A stretch of 64,000 nucleotides of DNA from Adiantum capillus-veneris. Taxonomy: Eukaryota; Streptophyta; Polypodiopsida; Polypodiales; Pteridaceae. The position numbers were made by a program, and so were the translations under genes. The stretch's first letter is position 1, and each line of letters starts with the position of its first letter. The notes below the pieces were generated by a model that had not been told where the DNA came from, did no database searches, and was given only the letters and a program-made list of their open reading frames with translations. Of this stretch, positions 22,669 to 32,410 are shown in pieces. The DNA lies in NCBI GenBank assembly GCA_014529385.2, contig CM043966.1:34931125-34995124 (forward strand), given 5' to 3'.

Positions 22669-23349
22669 ACATACCTAGTTGTATGGGCAGCTAGGCGACA
22701 ACGGGAGGAGTGAACTCTCGTTGGAGGGGGGATGTTGTACCTCCAGAACATTGGAATTTTAATGAATAAGTTTGAGTAGAATTTTTACTAGAATTATGTC
22801 TTGGTGTTGTTTGCAATACTGGTTGAAGGGCTGTCTTAACGAACAATGTGCTTCGGAATTAAAAGAAGGAATGTTTATGTTGAACAACCTTTGTGGTAGT
22901 AATTAGGTCACACAAGGAAGTGTGAGTGTGGGGGTGGAAAGTGGGGGCTTGGCTCAGGTTGCCAATGCCTACGACATGGGTGGTCCCAATTGGTCGAGAA
23001 CTCTCTGTCCCCATAGTGCTTACTTCGATATTAGTAATACTCATTGCACGTAGAGCGGTGAAATCTCGAGAGTACGTGCCTCTGAAACATGGGAAAAAAG
23101 GCACTCGGGGTTTCTCTCCTCTTGGAAGGTGGGTCTTAGGATCGCTAGATAGTTCAAGTACGCTTCCCTTGCGAGGTGGAGCTAGATCTTCCTGCTAGTA
23201 GGCTCGAACTCCCCGACTCACTTTGTGATGAGAGATCGTCCGCTAGTCCAAACCTTGAACCATTTTTTTTGCTTCCGCAATAGATCTAGTGGCCATCGGG
23301 TTCACCATCAGATCCGCCATTAGAGAGGGCGGGGTGGGGACCTCACACC

Positions 23350-23361
23350 TGGTATCAGAGC
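23350..23361 (+). other. Gypsy-1 primer-binding site
   Basis: TGGTATCAGAGC two bases after the 5' LTR, complementary to the 3' end of initiator methionine tRNA, the usual choice for chromoviruses. Confidence 0.95.
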
Positions 23362-23445
23362 CTTGGTTAGGCTGGGAAATAAAGTCGTACTGTTTGAATA
23401 TTTAAATAAGGAACTGAAAGTATATAGGTAGTTGATCCGAATTCC

Positions 23446-23967
23446 TTGCATTGGTGTTGCAGGAAGACCCCGTGCTCAAATATCGGAAGTTCCAAGTGTT
23501 TGATCTTATTTATGAGCAGGCTCGAAGATCCCCAGTTTACCAGTTCAGGCGAGGATGTCATGGAGATACTGTTGAAGGCTTATACGCCACACTCCACTCG
23601 CATTGATAGAGGATGGGAACTTGATTGGACATGTCCAGGAGGGGTTTACTACATCAACGCTCGGAAGCTAGGATGCCTGGCTACCGACTTGAAGAAGATA
23701 CGTTGGGGAGAAGATTTGAGGGTAATAGAGATATTCTACTTGGTGCCTACACGATTGGACCAGATTGTTTCAGACAACTCCAATCAAACCATTTACGACT
23801 GGCTCTTGGAGAAGGTCACCAACGTGATCCCAGCGAACCGAGTCAAAACCTTTGGATTATTGAAAGCGGAACTCCGGCTTGATATCTTAGTTTATTATCC
23901 ACTCAAGAATGAGTATAGAAACTATTACACGAATGAAGTAGTGCATCATGTGAATACCATCTCCTAG
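23446..23967 (+). CDS. ORF between primer-binding site and gag, function unknown
   Basis: I do not recognise this 173-codon frame. A more likely coding start is downstream of a GTTGCAG/G (about 23461), where an adjacent frame reads EDPVLKYRKFQVFDLIYEQ for about 48 codons before the main frame takes over at GEDVMEILLKAYT. The main part (IDRGWELDWTCPGGVYYINA, IRWGEDLRVIEIFYLVPTRL, TIYDWLLEKVTNVIPANRV) has balanced globular composition with no repeats, signal peptide or membrane segment. It lies inside the predicted gag intron. Chromoviruses normally have nothing here. Confidence 0.5.
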   Translation: MHWCCRKTPCSNIGSSKCLILFMSRLEDPQFTSSGEDVMEILLKAYTPHSTRIDRGWELDWTCPGGVYYINARKLGCLATDLKKIRWGEDLRVIEIFYLVPTRLDQIVSDNSNQTIYDWLLEKVTNVIPANRVKTFGLLKAELRLDILVYYPLKNEYRNYYTNEVVHHVNTIS

Positions 23968-24184
23968 GCATATTTTATACGCAATCCATAAAGCCATGTA
24001 ATAAGCTGATCATCAGTTATCCTAAACCTTGAGGGGTTTCAATTGTAACAAATTTTCATCAATAAAGTGCTTTTTGTCTCTAAATCTCTGTGTCTTGATA
24101 AAGTAGAATCTTGAATTTTATTTAAAGTCTTGTGTCTATTTTGAAATCCAAGTAATGTATCAAGAATTCGTATAATCCATGTAG

Positions 24185-25765
24185 GTACCGCCTGTTGCTC
24201 TGTACTCGACAGCGCAAGAGAAAAAGCTCCTCCTTAAGCAAGCCCAACCTCCGATCTTTAAGGGCGAGGGGGCAAATGTGGAGAGAGATGCGGAAGTATG
24301 GATGGAAGCCATGGACGATTACTTTGAAGCCACGGGGACCCAACCCGTAAATCAGACCATGCTTGCGATGTTCCGCTTGACTGGCGATGCCAAGATATGG
24401 TGGAAGCAACATTGCAGGGAAATGGATATTAAGGGATCTTCCCAATCCTGGGAAGACATCAAAGCTGCGATAATGGGGCGTTATTTACCGCCTGCCTATA
24501 GAACCTTGAGGATGAATGAATTCTTTTCACTTCGGCAGCTGAATTCATCTGTCGAAGAATACTATGCAAAGTTTGTCACTCTTCGGAGATATGCTCCTAA
24601 GATGACCTTGGAACAACAGGTAAGAAGGTTCTTCCAAGGAATAATCGATCCCTTGAATACTCGGTTGGAAGCTCTCAGGCCGACAACACTACAGGATGCC
24701 TTGTTGAGGGCCAAACCTCTAGCTCTTGAAGTACAAAAGGTTAATCAGAACAGGAGGAATCATTGGGCAAAGAGGGCAAGGACCACCGCTTGGGATAACA
24801 TACCAGACAACCAAGCGTATAACCAACGCCCTATTGTGGCTACCACCACAACCATGGAGTTCCCTGATGTCCGATGCTATGGCTGCGGTGAGCATGGGCA
24901 TTACAGATCCAATTTCCCCAGGAACATTCAGGCAACCAATGCCAATGCCATACCCTTGAATACCCGTGGGCGTGGCCAAGCTAATGGAAGAGGAGGACGA
25001 GGAAGGATGAACAGAGGGCGAGGGCGTGGAGCTACCGCTAGAGTGAATGCCGTAGTGGTACAACCAACTGTGGGTGACGAAGCAGTGGAGAGAGCAAACC
25101 TACATGTTGCAATTGACAATCCCAATGGTTGTGAGCAATACGCAGTCATTCATACTCCAGGATCTCTCAGAGGTGAACAAGTTAACTTCCTTATAGATTG
25201 TGGTAGTACTCTTTCATTTCTTTCACCCAGATGCATGAGGAAGCTAAAGCTAGATAAGTATCCAACAAGCAAGCTAGTTGTAGAGTTAGCAAATGGCAAG
25301 GAAGTAGTATCTCAACATTCTGCAGGAAAAATCGATTTTGATTTAGGGGGACACCCAACTTCTGCCCAATTTCGAACCCTACCCTTAGGATTCTTTGATG
25401 GGATACTAGGGATGGACTGGCTAAAGCAAAATAGGACCCACATACATTGTGCACAAGGGAATTTTACCTTTATAGATAACTTGGGTAATGAAGCCTTAAT
25501 CCAGGGGGAAAATGGGAGACCTAAGGCTACTCTAGTTAAGGCCAACAGACTTTTGAAGGGACTAAGGAAGGGTCATCAAATTTATGCAGTAAAACTCAAC
25601 AAGGTGGACCAATCAGATACCTCATTTCGACCAAATTGGTTGAGAGAGTATGATGATGTATTCCCTGAAGACCTTACGAATCTTCCGCCGCACAGAGAGG
25701 TAGATCATGAGATCGAGACTATCCCTGGATGTAAACCTATCTCAAAAATACCTTATAAAATGTAA
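24185..25765 (+). pseudogene. gag: Gypsy-1 gag and protease
   Basis: The frame is open from just after a TAG at 24182-24184. It contains a retrotransposon gag domain (AEVWMEAMDDYFEAT, KIWWKQHCREMD, YLPPAYRTLRMNEFFSLRQ, SVEEYYAKFVTLRRYAP), then a zinc knuckle CYGCGEHGHYRSNF whose last Cys is replaced by Phe, an Arg/Gly-rich tail, and an aspartic protease with FLIDCGSTLSFLS (DCG where D-S/T-G is usual) and DGILGMDWL. The frame ends at TAA 25763-25765 just inside the reverse transcriptase lead (ISKIPYKM). No convincing ATG opens it, which supports a spliced start. Confidence 0.88.
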
Positions 25766-26757
25766 CTTCCAGAGGCTATCAAACTCAAGGAACAACTTAG
25801 GCAATTCATTGAGCAAGGATTCATTCGACCCAGTACTTCTCCTTGGGGTGCTCCAGTTATTTTTCAGAAAAAGAAGGATGGGACCTTAAGGCTATGCATA
25901 GACTACCGGGGACTGAACCAGGTAACTGTCAAGAACAAGTACCCAATTCCAAGGATTGATGAACTTTTGACAGACTCCACGGTGACAAAATATTTACAAA
26001 GATAGATCTAAGGTCATGATATTAACAAATCAGGATCAAGGAATCGGATATTCCAAAGACGGCTTTCAATACTAGGTATGGGCACTACGAGTTCACAGTA
26101 ATGTCTTTTGGTCTAACAAATGCTCCTGCAAGCTTCAATCGACTTATGCAGGATATTTTCAGACCTTACCTGGATGATTTTTTCTTGGTTTTCTTTGATG
26201 ACATTCTGATCTACTCTAAGAACGAGGCAGATCACGAAGAACATGTTCGCAAAGCACTTGATCTTCTTCGAAAACACCAACTTTACGCTAAAGAGAGCAA
26301 GTGCACTTTTTGCTCACGAAAAATCAACTATCTTGGATTTGTCATATTGGCTGAGGGGATTTTAGTGGACCCAGACAAGGTCAAGGACATCGTTGATTGG
26401 CCTCAACCATCCACCGTCAGTGAAGTAAGAGGATTTCTTGGAATTACGGGATGGTACAGGATTTTTGTCAAGGACTATGCACATATTGCTGCACCTTTGA
26501 CGGAATTCCTAAAGAAAGGGGTGAGTATCGAATGGAAGACCGAGCACGAGTCTAGATTTTCTAAACTAAAAGAGTTCTTGGTCTCAGCTCCTATTTTAAA
26601 GCTTCCAGATTTCAGTAAGGAATTTGAAGCAGAAACCGATGCTAGAAAATTTGCTCTAGGCGGAGTTCTTACTCAAGAAGGAAGACCAGTGGCGTATACT
26701 TCGCGAAAGCTGAGAGATCATCAGAAGAATTATCCTAGTCATGATTTGAACCTTTAG
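25766..26757 (+). pseudogene. Gypsy-1 reverse transcriptase and start of RNase H
   Basis: It continues in the gag frame as [21 protein letters not shown] and [21 protein letters not shown], then shifts frame and has two stops around 26010-26030 (IDLRS-stop-Y-stop-QIRIKE). From 26101 it is open: [20 protein letters not shown], the catalytic box [10 protein letters not shown] (usual YVDD changed to FFDD), then the RNase H start [20 protein letters not shown]/frame change at 26756 follows. Confidence 0.88.
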
Positions 26758-27272
26758 CAGTTATTCATGCGTTGAAGTTATGGAGACATTATCTTCTCGG
26801 ACGCAAGTTTCAGCTGGTGACAGACCACAAAAGCTTAAAATGGATTTTTACTCAACCTATTCTCAATATGCGACAACGACGATGGATAGAGCTATTACAG
26901 GAATATGACTTTGACATAAAGTATAGACCAGGGAAGGAAAATGCAGTTGTAGATGGTCTTAGCCGAAAATCCTTTCTCGGAGCTATCTCTATTCCAAATA
27001 ACCCTATCTGGGATAGAATCAAAGAAGCATCTTTAGTAGATCCAGAATACCAGTGTATAGTATCTCTAGTCCAGCAGAATAAGATGCCTGAAGCTAAAGA
27101 TTACTCTCTTATGGGAGGATGTCTTTACTACAGACATAGACTCTGTGTACCCAGAGATCCAGCCTTAAAGAAGGCCATTTTGATGAAGCCCACGATAGCC
27201 CTACATCCGGACATCCAGGCTATGCTAAGACTCTTCACGCTGTCAGGAGGAGTTATTTTTTGTCTGGGATGA
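26758..27272 (+). pseudogene. Gypsy-1 RNase H end and integrase lead
   Basis: VIHALKLWRHYLLGRKFQLVT, DHKSLKWIFTQPILNMRQRRW and RPGKENAVVDGLSR identify the rest of the RNase H and tether. The frame then runs through the integrase approach (GCLYYRHRLCVPRDPALKKAIL). It closes at 27270-27272, after which the zinc-binding part continues in another frame. Confidence 0.85.
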
Positions 27273-27918
27273 AAAAATACATACTTCGCTATGTGAGGCA
27301 ATGTCTTTCTTGTCAGCAGATAAAGGCCAAAAGAATCAAGTTACCAGAGCAACTTCAACCTCTTGACATACCCCAGGATTACCTTCTACATGAGGTTATG
27401 ATTCTGTTTTCGTGGTTGTTGATATGCTCACAAAAGTGGCTCATCTAATACCCGTAAAGACAACCTTTACTGCTTCAGATGTTCGTCGGGTATTCATCAA
27501 GGAGATTTTTAGGTTACATGGTCTGCCCAAGCATATCGTCAGTGATAGAGATGCCAAGTTTACATCAAAGTTTTGGACTTCTCTTTTCCAATCTATTGGG
27601 TCACAATTAGCCTTCAGTACAACGTATCATCCGCAGACAGATGGGCAAACTGAGAGAGTTAATCAAGTCATCGAGGAAATTCTCAGAGCCTATTGTTCAC
27701 AAGAGCCAAAGAAGTGGTTACAATATCTACCTTTGGTGGAGTATGCTTATAATTCTGCCGAACACAGAAGCATTGGAATGTCACCTTTCAAAGCTCTTTA
27801 TGGACAGGACTGCTTAGCACCACTGAACTTCTCAGATCCAACCATCAGGGTAGAAGCATTTAGGAAGATGTTAGAAGATATGGAAGCACAGACTAGAGCT
27901 ATTCGACAGGACATTTAG
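27260..27918 (+). pseudogene. Gypsy-1 integrase
   Basis: RQCLSCQQIKAK carries the Cys pair of the HHCC zinc site. After a frame change at about 27410, VVVDMLTKVAHLIPV holds the first catalytic Asp, HIVSDRDAKFTSKFW the second, and HPQTDGQTERVNQVIEEILR the catalytic Glu. YLPLVEYAYNSAEHRSIGMSPFKALYG closes the core. TAG follows at 27916-27918 and the sequence continues in frame (SQDRQKHYTDKNRS) into the C-terminal region. Confidence 0.9.
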
Positions 27919-28434
27919 GCATCTCAAGATAGACAGAAGCACTATACAGATAAGAACCGTTCAGAAAGAACTTTCAAAGAAGGGGATAAGGTTTTTCTGC
28001 GAATCCGACCAAAGAAAAGCAACTTATCACTAGGCAGATATAAGAAGCTTAGCCCAAGGTATTGTGGACCATTCGAGATCGTTAAGGTTGTGAATGACCA
28101 AGCTTACAAGCTAAAGTTACCTGCAAACTTGAAGGTTCATGATGTATTCCACGTCAGCTTACTCAAACCCTATATTCCTAACCCTGATCAATTACTGGAC
28201 TCAGATCAGATAGTCATGTCAGCACAAGGAGTTCTCGAGCTCCAACCTGACTACGTACTGGAAACAAGGGAAAAAAAGCTACGCAACAAAAGTATCACGG
28301 AGCATCTACTAAAGTGGAAGGATTACCCTGAAGAAGATGCAACTTGGAAGGACGAACCAACGCTCATAAAAGATTACCCAAACACATTCTTGAGATGGGG
28401 ATATCTCAAATTTTTCACGTTGGGGAGGTTGTAA
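27919..28434 (+). pseudogene. Gypsy-1 integrase C-terminus with chromodomain
   Basis: FKEGDKVFLRIRPKKSN and YKKLSPRYCGPFEIVKVV form the GPY/F module, then VHDVFHVSLLKPYIPNP. From about 28250 a chromodomain reads VLETREKKLRNKSITEHLLKW, KDYPEEDATWKDE and IKDYPN, with most expected aromatic positions present. Chromodomains in this position define chromoviruses and are thought to steer integration toward marked chromatin. Confidence 0.9.
28422..28428 (+). other. Gypsy-1 polypurine tract
   Basis: GGGGAGG, two bases before the 3' LTR start at 28430. Confidence 0.8.
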
Positions 28435-31204
28435 GGTCTCTGACCCCGATCAAAAGAGCACCATTGTACCATGAAATGAACATAATGGAAAAAGTTACTA
28501 TTTTTAGCAGTTTTCCAAATTCTGTCAGTACTATGATGTTTAGAATGTTTTAAAGCTTCGAAATGTGAATTAAAATAATTTTTGTAAAAAAAATTCAAAA
28601 ATACCAAGTTTTTGGTCACCCGACCCGTCCAGTTTTGATTGTCTCGAAAAACTACACTCGTATCCCGAATTTCAAAGAAATGCATTTTCGGACCTCGGGG
28701 GCTGCTAAATATGGCAGGTACTCGGTCCAGTACGTCTTAGTTAGAGCTCCGTATAGCAATTTACGGCATCAAAATCCGACTCGTATGACTCGTTTTAGCC
28801 TAAAATCAATTTTTCCAAAAATTGAGCATGGAGGCACCGGAGCCCGGGACTGTGTGGGAACAGGTTCCAGGCCACTCCAGACCAGCTTTAGCAGCTAGGG
28901 GGTGTCCTCTTGCTTTGTGGGAGTCTTTGGGAAGTTTCCAAGCTTGCAACTAAGTGTGAGAACCAGTTAACTAAACCAACTGGACACGTGGTGGGTAGGG
29001 GAACTGGACTTGCCAATGCAGAGACTGAGTGCTCCTTCAGATGCATTTAGCAAGGCTGGTCGATTTTCAGCCTGTAGGAGCCTATTCAAAGGCCTACTCT
29101 CTCTCTCACACACACACACATGCTCACACACACCCAGTGCACACACACACACCTACACACACACACTGGGGAAGGTGCTGCCGATACACACACCTTTTGA
29201 AGGAGAAGCAAGGAGGGAGGTGCTGTCGAATTCTCGCCTCAAGAAGCTCGATTAGATCAAAGAATTGAGAAGATTATCAACCCTTAATCACGGTAACCAC
29301 GGTTTTATTAATGCCTTCTATAAATTATTTTCATTACCATCTAAATTCCTCGTCTATTATGCCTATTCCTAGTCGTAATTCTCTACAATTACTCTCTAAT
29401 TTCTCTTTAACCATATTCTATTATGTAATCATCACACCATAGCTGAATTATCAGCCATTCATCATCCTTAATTAATGATTAATGCATGATTATTAGAATT
29501 TTCTCTCTCTAGGTAGCATAGTAATTAATCGGTAAGCTGGTAATTGTGTAGATTGATGAGAATCACTCTTTCTATCACGCATTAATATTGTAGCTGATTT
29601 AGATTCGTTTTTGTTATGCATTAAGATATAATTAAGGTAAGATTAATCTGTCATTAAGTCTCTAAGAGGTGGTTTTTCTCACACCTATGCATGCGGTGAT
29701 TCTGCACCCTCTAATTGCTAGGAAAGAGATTAATCGTGCTTAATTCATCTCTCTGGTAATTCCATTAGTGAAATCCTATTATTCTTAATCATGTAAGCCG
29801 AGTAATTATCTTTAGATCCGGTTCCCATAGGATTATGTGTCATCCATAATGATTGCTATATGAAAAATCTAGACCTCTCATATAGGAGGGATTAATTGAT
29901 GTTACTAATTTATCTATTGGGTTGTTGTGACGCTTGCAAACCTTAGATTTTTCTCCAAGCTAACTAATTAAAGTAGTGAGTAAAATGGCTCCGGTTAAGA
30001 GAACTTGCTTCGGTGGTGCCCACGACCGCGAGTAAGGAACAAGCAATGTCAATGGAAAGGAAAAAGCTCCCATGGAAGAGCAAATACCGGCCATCTCACG
30101 GGCCATCGACGAAGAAATGGAAGAGGTAAATCATAATTTCATTCAAGTTGTTTAATTTAACATTGCACACGTTTAGTTAGGAATGAAAATATCCCCAAAC
30201 ATGTTGGAGAAATCCGACGGAAACCTCCGCATTGAATTCATTGTACATTAAGTTCTAAAGTAGGAAGGAAATGATTGATGGGTATGCTGGTTGCAATTAG
30301 GAAAGAATGTCTGCTAGGGAAAATTTAGCTCGACATGTTTATTTTATTTCCAATGTTGAATCAGTCCTGACCCCCCTACTGATCACAGGGGGCAGAGTTC
30401 CTCGTTAAGGGCTCTTGAATCCACGACTTGCTTTTTATGTGGTGGATACCCACGACTTGCTTTCTATGCGGTGGGAACCCACGTCTTGCTTTCTATGCGG
30501 TGGGAGTGTCCATGACGTGCTTTCTATGCGGTGGACATACCTAGTTGTATGGGCAGCTAGGCGACAACGGGAGGAGTGAACTCTCGCTGGAGGGGGGATG
30601 ATGTACCTCCAGAACATTGGAATTTTAATGAATAAGTTTGAGTAGAATTTTTACTAGAATTTTGTATTGGTGTTGTTTGCAATACTGGTTGAAGGGCTGT
30701 CTTAACGAACAATGTGCTTCGGAATTAAAACAAGGAATGTTTATGTTGAACAACCTTTGTGGTAGTAATTAGGTCACACAAGGAAGTGTGAGTGTGGGGG
30801 TGGAAAGTGGGGGCTTGGCTCACGTTGCCAATGCCTATGAGATGGGTGGTCCCGATTGGTCGGGAACTCTCTGTCCCTATAGTGCTTACTTCGATATTAG
30901 TAATACTCATTGCACCTAGAGCGGTGAAATCTCAAGAGTACGTGCCTCTGAAACATGGGGAAAAAGGCACTCCGGGTTTCTCTCCTCTTGGAAGATGGGT
31001 CTTAGGATCGCTAGATAGTTCAAGTACACTTCCCCTGCGAGGTGGAGCTAGATCTTCCTGCTAGTAGGCTCGAACTCACTTTGTGATGAGAGATCGTCCG
31101 CTAGTGAAACCCTGAACCATTTTGTTTGCTTCCGCAATAGATCTAGTGGCCACCGGGTTCACCATCAGATTCGCCATTGGAGACGGCGGGGTGGGGACCT
31201 CACA
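28430..31204 (+). repeat. Gypsy-1 3' LTR (2775 bp)
   Basis: Direct copy of 20588-23347, with four rather than three CTTGCTTTCTATGCGGTGG units (about 30425-30535) accounting for most of the length difference, and the same gag-like exon (ATG 29985, same TAA). It ends GGGGACCTCACA before GTGTG. Confidence 0.95.
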
Positions 31205-31267
31205 GTGTGTGTGCATGTGTGCGCGCGCGCGTGTGTGTGGAAGTTTGGAGACGTGAGAGAAGACTTG
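31205..31267 (-). repeat. Dispersed repeat R, copy 1, middle piece
   Basis: Sixty-three bases left between the two Gypsy insertions: GT/GC-rich sequence, then GTGAGAGAAGACTTG. R copy 2 reads AGTGTGTGTGTGGAGAGG, then GTGAGAGAAGAATTGGATGA, at 52739-52778, so this is the expected continuation of 20587 into 50865. Confidence 0.85.
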
Positions 31268-32173
31268 TGTGGGACTAATGTCTAAAATCACTCCTATCTA
31301 ATTACAGACGTAGCGAGAACCATGAATATAATTGTCAATCCATGGGACGAAGCTGACTCCACTAGTGCATAGAGGCTATAGAGATTGTAAATCTCTTGGA
31401 AAACAGCAAACAACTCGTATCTAACTCAGGCTACACTCAAGTGATTGAAATTACCAAAAGACAATCGCTTATCGGCAAACAAATCACATCCGTTACAGCA
31501 TCAAATGACATCTAAATGTAACGAAACTTCTAGGACATGTTTCTAAGACCTAAGCACACATGCTTATGGTTTCAATTCCCACCTTAGGTCAAGTGCAAAA
31601 ATTATGATTATTAACAACAGTGAGTTTTTGACCTAGTCGTTTTTGACCCAGAATGCATCTAAATGCTTACCAATGATGCTCCAATACCCCGCCTATACTT
31701 AGTTTTTTATTTTGAAGTGTAAATTTCTACTTATGATGAAATTAGGCCGCGAGTCGGCGACGCCAAAAGCTACAAAATACCACGAAATTCTTACGCCAAT
31801 GCCTAGAGCTCTTACCTGCGGTTGCAAGCAGACACAATTGTAATGTGACAACCGAGGAGGGAGTAGGAAGCGTGAGAAGGAGAGAAGTGAGCGTCGTTAG
31901 CTCACACTGTGTATTTCATTATCCAAAAACTTAATAATAACTTACAAAAATTGGCCTTTATACCTTAGCCAAGGTTTTTGGTGGTTAAAACTAATAGTCT
32001 GGGAGCTCTAACTAAAGACAGGTTGATACAATCTGGAAGCTTGTAGCTCCGGCTCATCAACTACAAAGTTACACCGAAAAATAGGAGTTACAATATTCCC
32101 GATTCATCAACATAATAATTGTTTTTACAATGAGATCTCTAAAAATGGTATCCGGGTTAGCTTGCTGCTAACA
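31268..32173 (-). repeat. Gypsy-2 3' LTR
   Basis: Matches 49928-50859 over most of its length (GTCAATCCATGGGACGAAG, TTGGCCTTTATACC, GGGAGCTCTAACTAAAGA). In element orientation it begins TGTTAGCAGCAAGC. It is shorter than the other LTR because of a deletion near the outer end, about 31300-31320. Confidence 0.88.
31815..31818 (-). promoter_or_regulatory. Consensus splice donor in the Gypsy-2 LTR, downstream of a TATA box
   Basis: On the minus strand the LTR reads GGTATAAAGG (TATA at 31958-31963) and about 140 bases later ACCGCAG/GTAAGAG, a near-perfect plant 5' splice site (junction at 31815). The other LTR keeps TTAG/GTAAGAG near 50527. This placement would let a spliced RNA start in the 5' LTR and skip to downstream ORFs. 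Confidence 0.5.
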
Positions 32174-32187
32174 TTCCCCCCCTCCTC
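32174..32187 (-). other. Gypsy-2 polypurine tract
   Basis: On the minus strand GAGGAGGGGGGGAA abuts the 3' LTR start TGTTAGCA, fixing the internal boundary of that LTR. Confidence 0.85.
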
Positions 32188-32410
32188 GCCTGTGTCGTCC
32201 CTTGACACAGCTTTATGGGCTGAAATAATCTTCGGGTTAACGGCTCACAAGGCAGTCTTTAAGTGCATGGAGTGCCTTCTCATATCTGATCCTTCTTTCT
32301 TTGTCTAGAACCTGCAGAAATTGCATAGTGAATCTGTTCTTGAGCTTGATGGATGAGTAGCCTACGAATTTGGAAGTTAGGTTGCCGATTACTTGCCCAA
32401 AAATCTTCGT

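Larger units (their letters stand above)
20588..23347 (+). repeat. Gypsy-1 5' LTR (2760 bp)
   Basis: It starts TGTAAGGTCTCTGA and ends GGGGACCTCACA. It contains a TATA-like site near 21238, a CT/CA-rich leader, a start codon for a gag-like exon at 22150 and three tandem units of CTTGCTTT(C/T)TATGCGGTGG at about 22588-22668. The length is unusual for a chromovirus. Confidence 0.95.
20588..31204 (+). mobile_element. Gypsy-1: Ty3/Gypsy chromovirus, 10,617 bp, with both LTRs
   Basis: Long direct LTRs (20588-23347, 28430-31204) enclose gag, protease, reverse transcriptase, RNase H, integrase and a C-terminal chromodomain. A tRNA-iMet type primer-binding site follows the 5' LTR and a GGGGAGG tract precedes the 3' LTR. 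GTGTG flanks both ends (20583-20587, 31205-31209), although the site is itself a GT run. The LTRs are very similar, with few substitutions and one repeat-number difference, so insertion is fairly recent even though pol has several stops and frameshifts. It splits repeat R copy 1. Confidence 0.95.
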
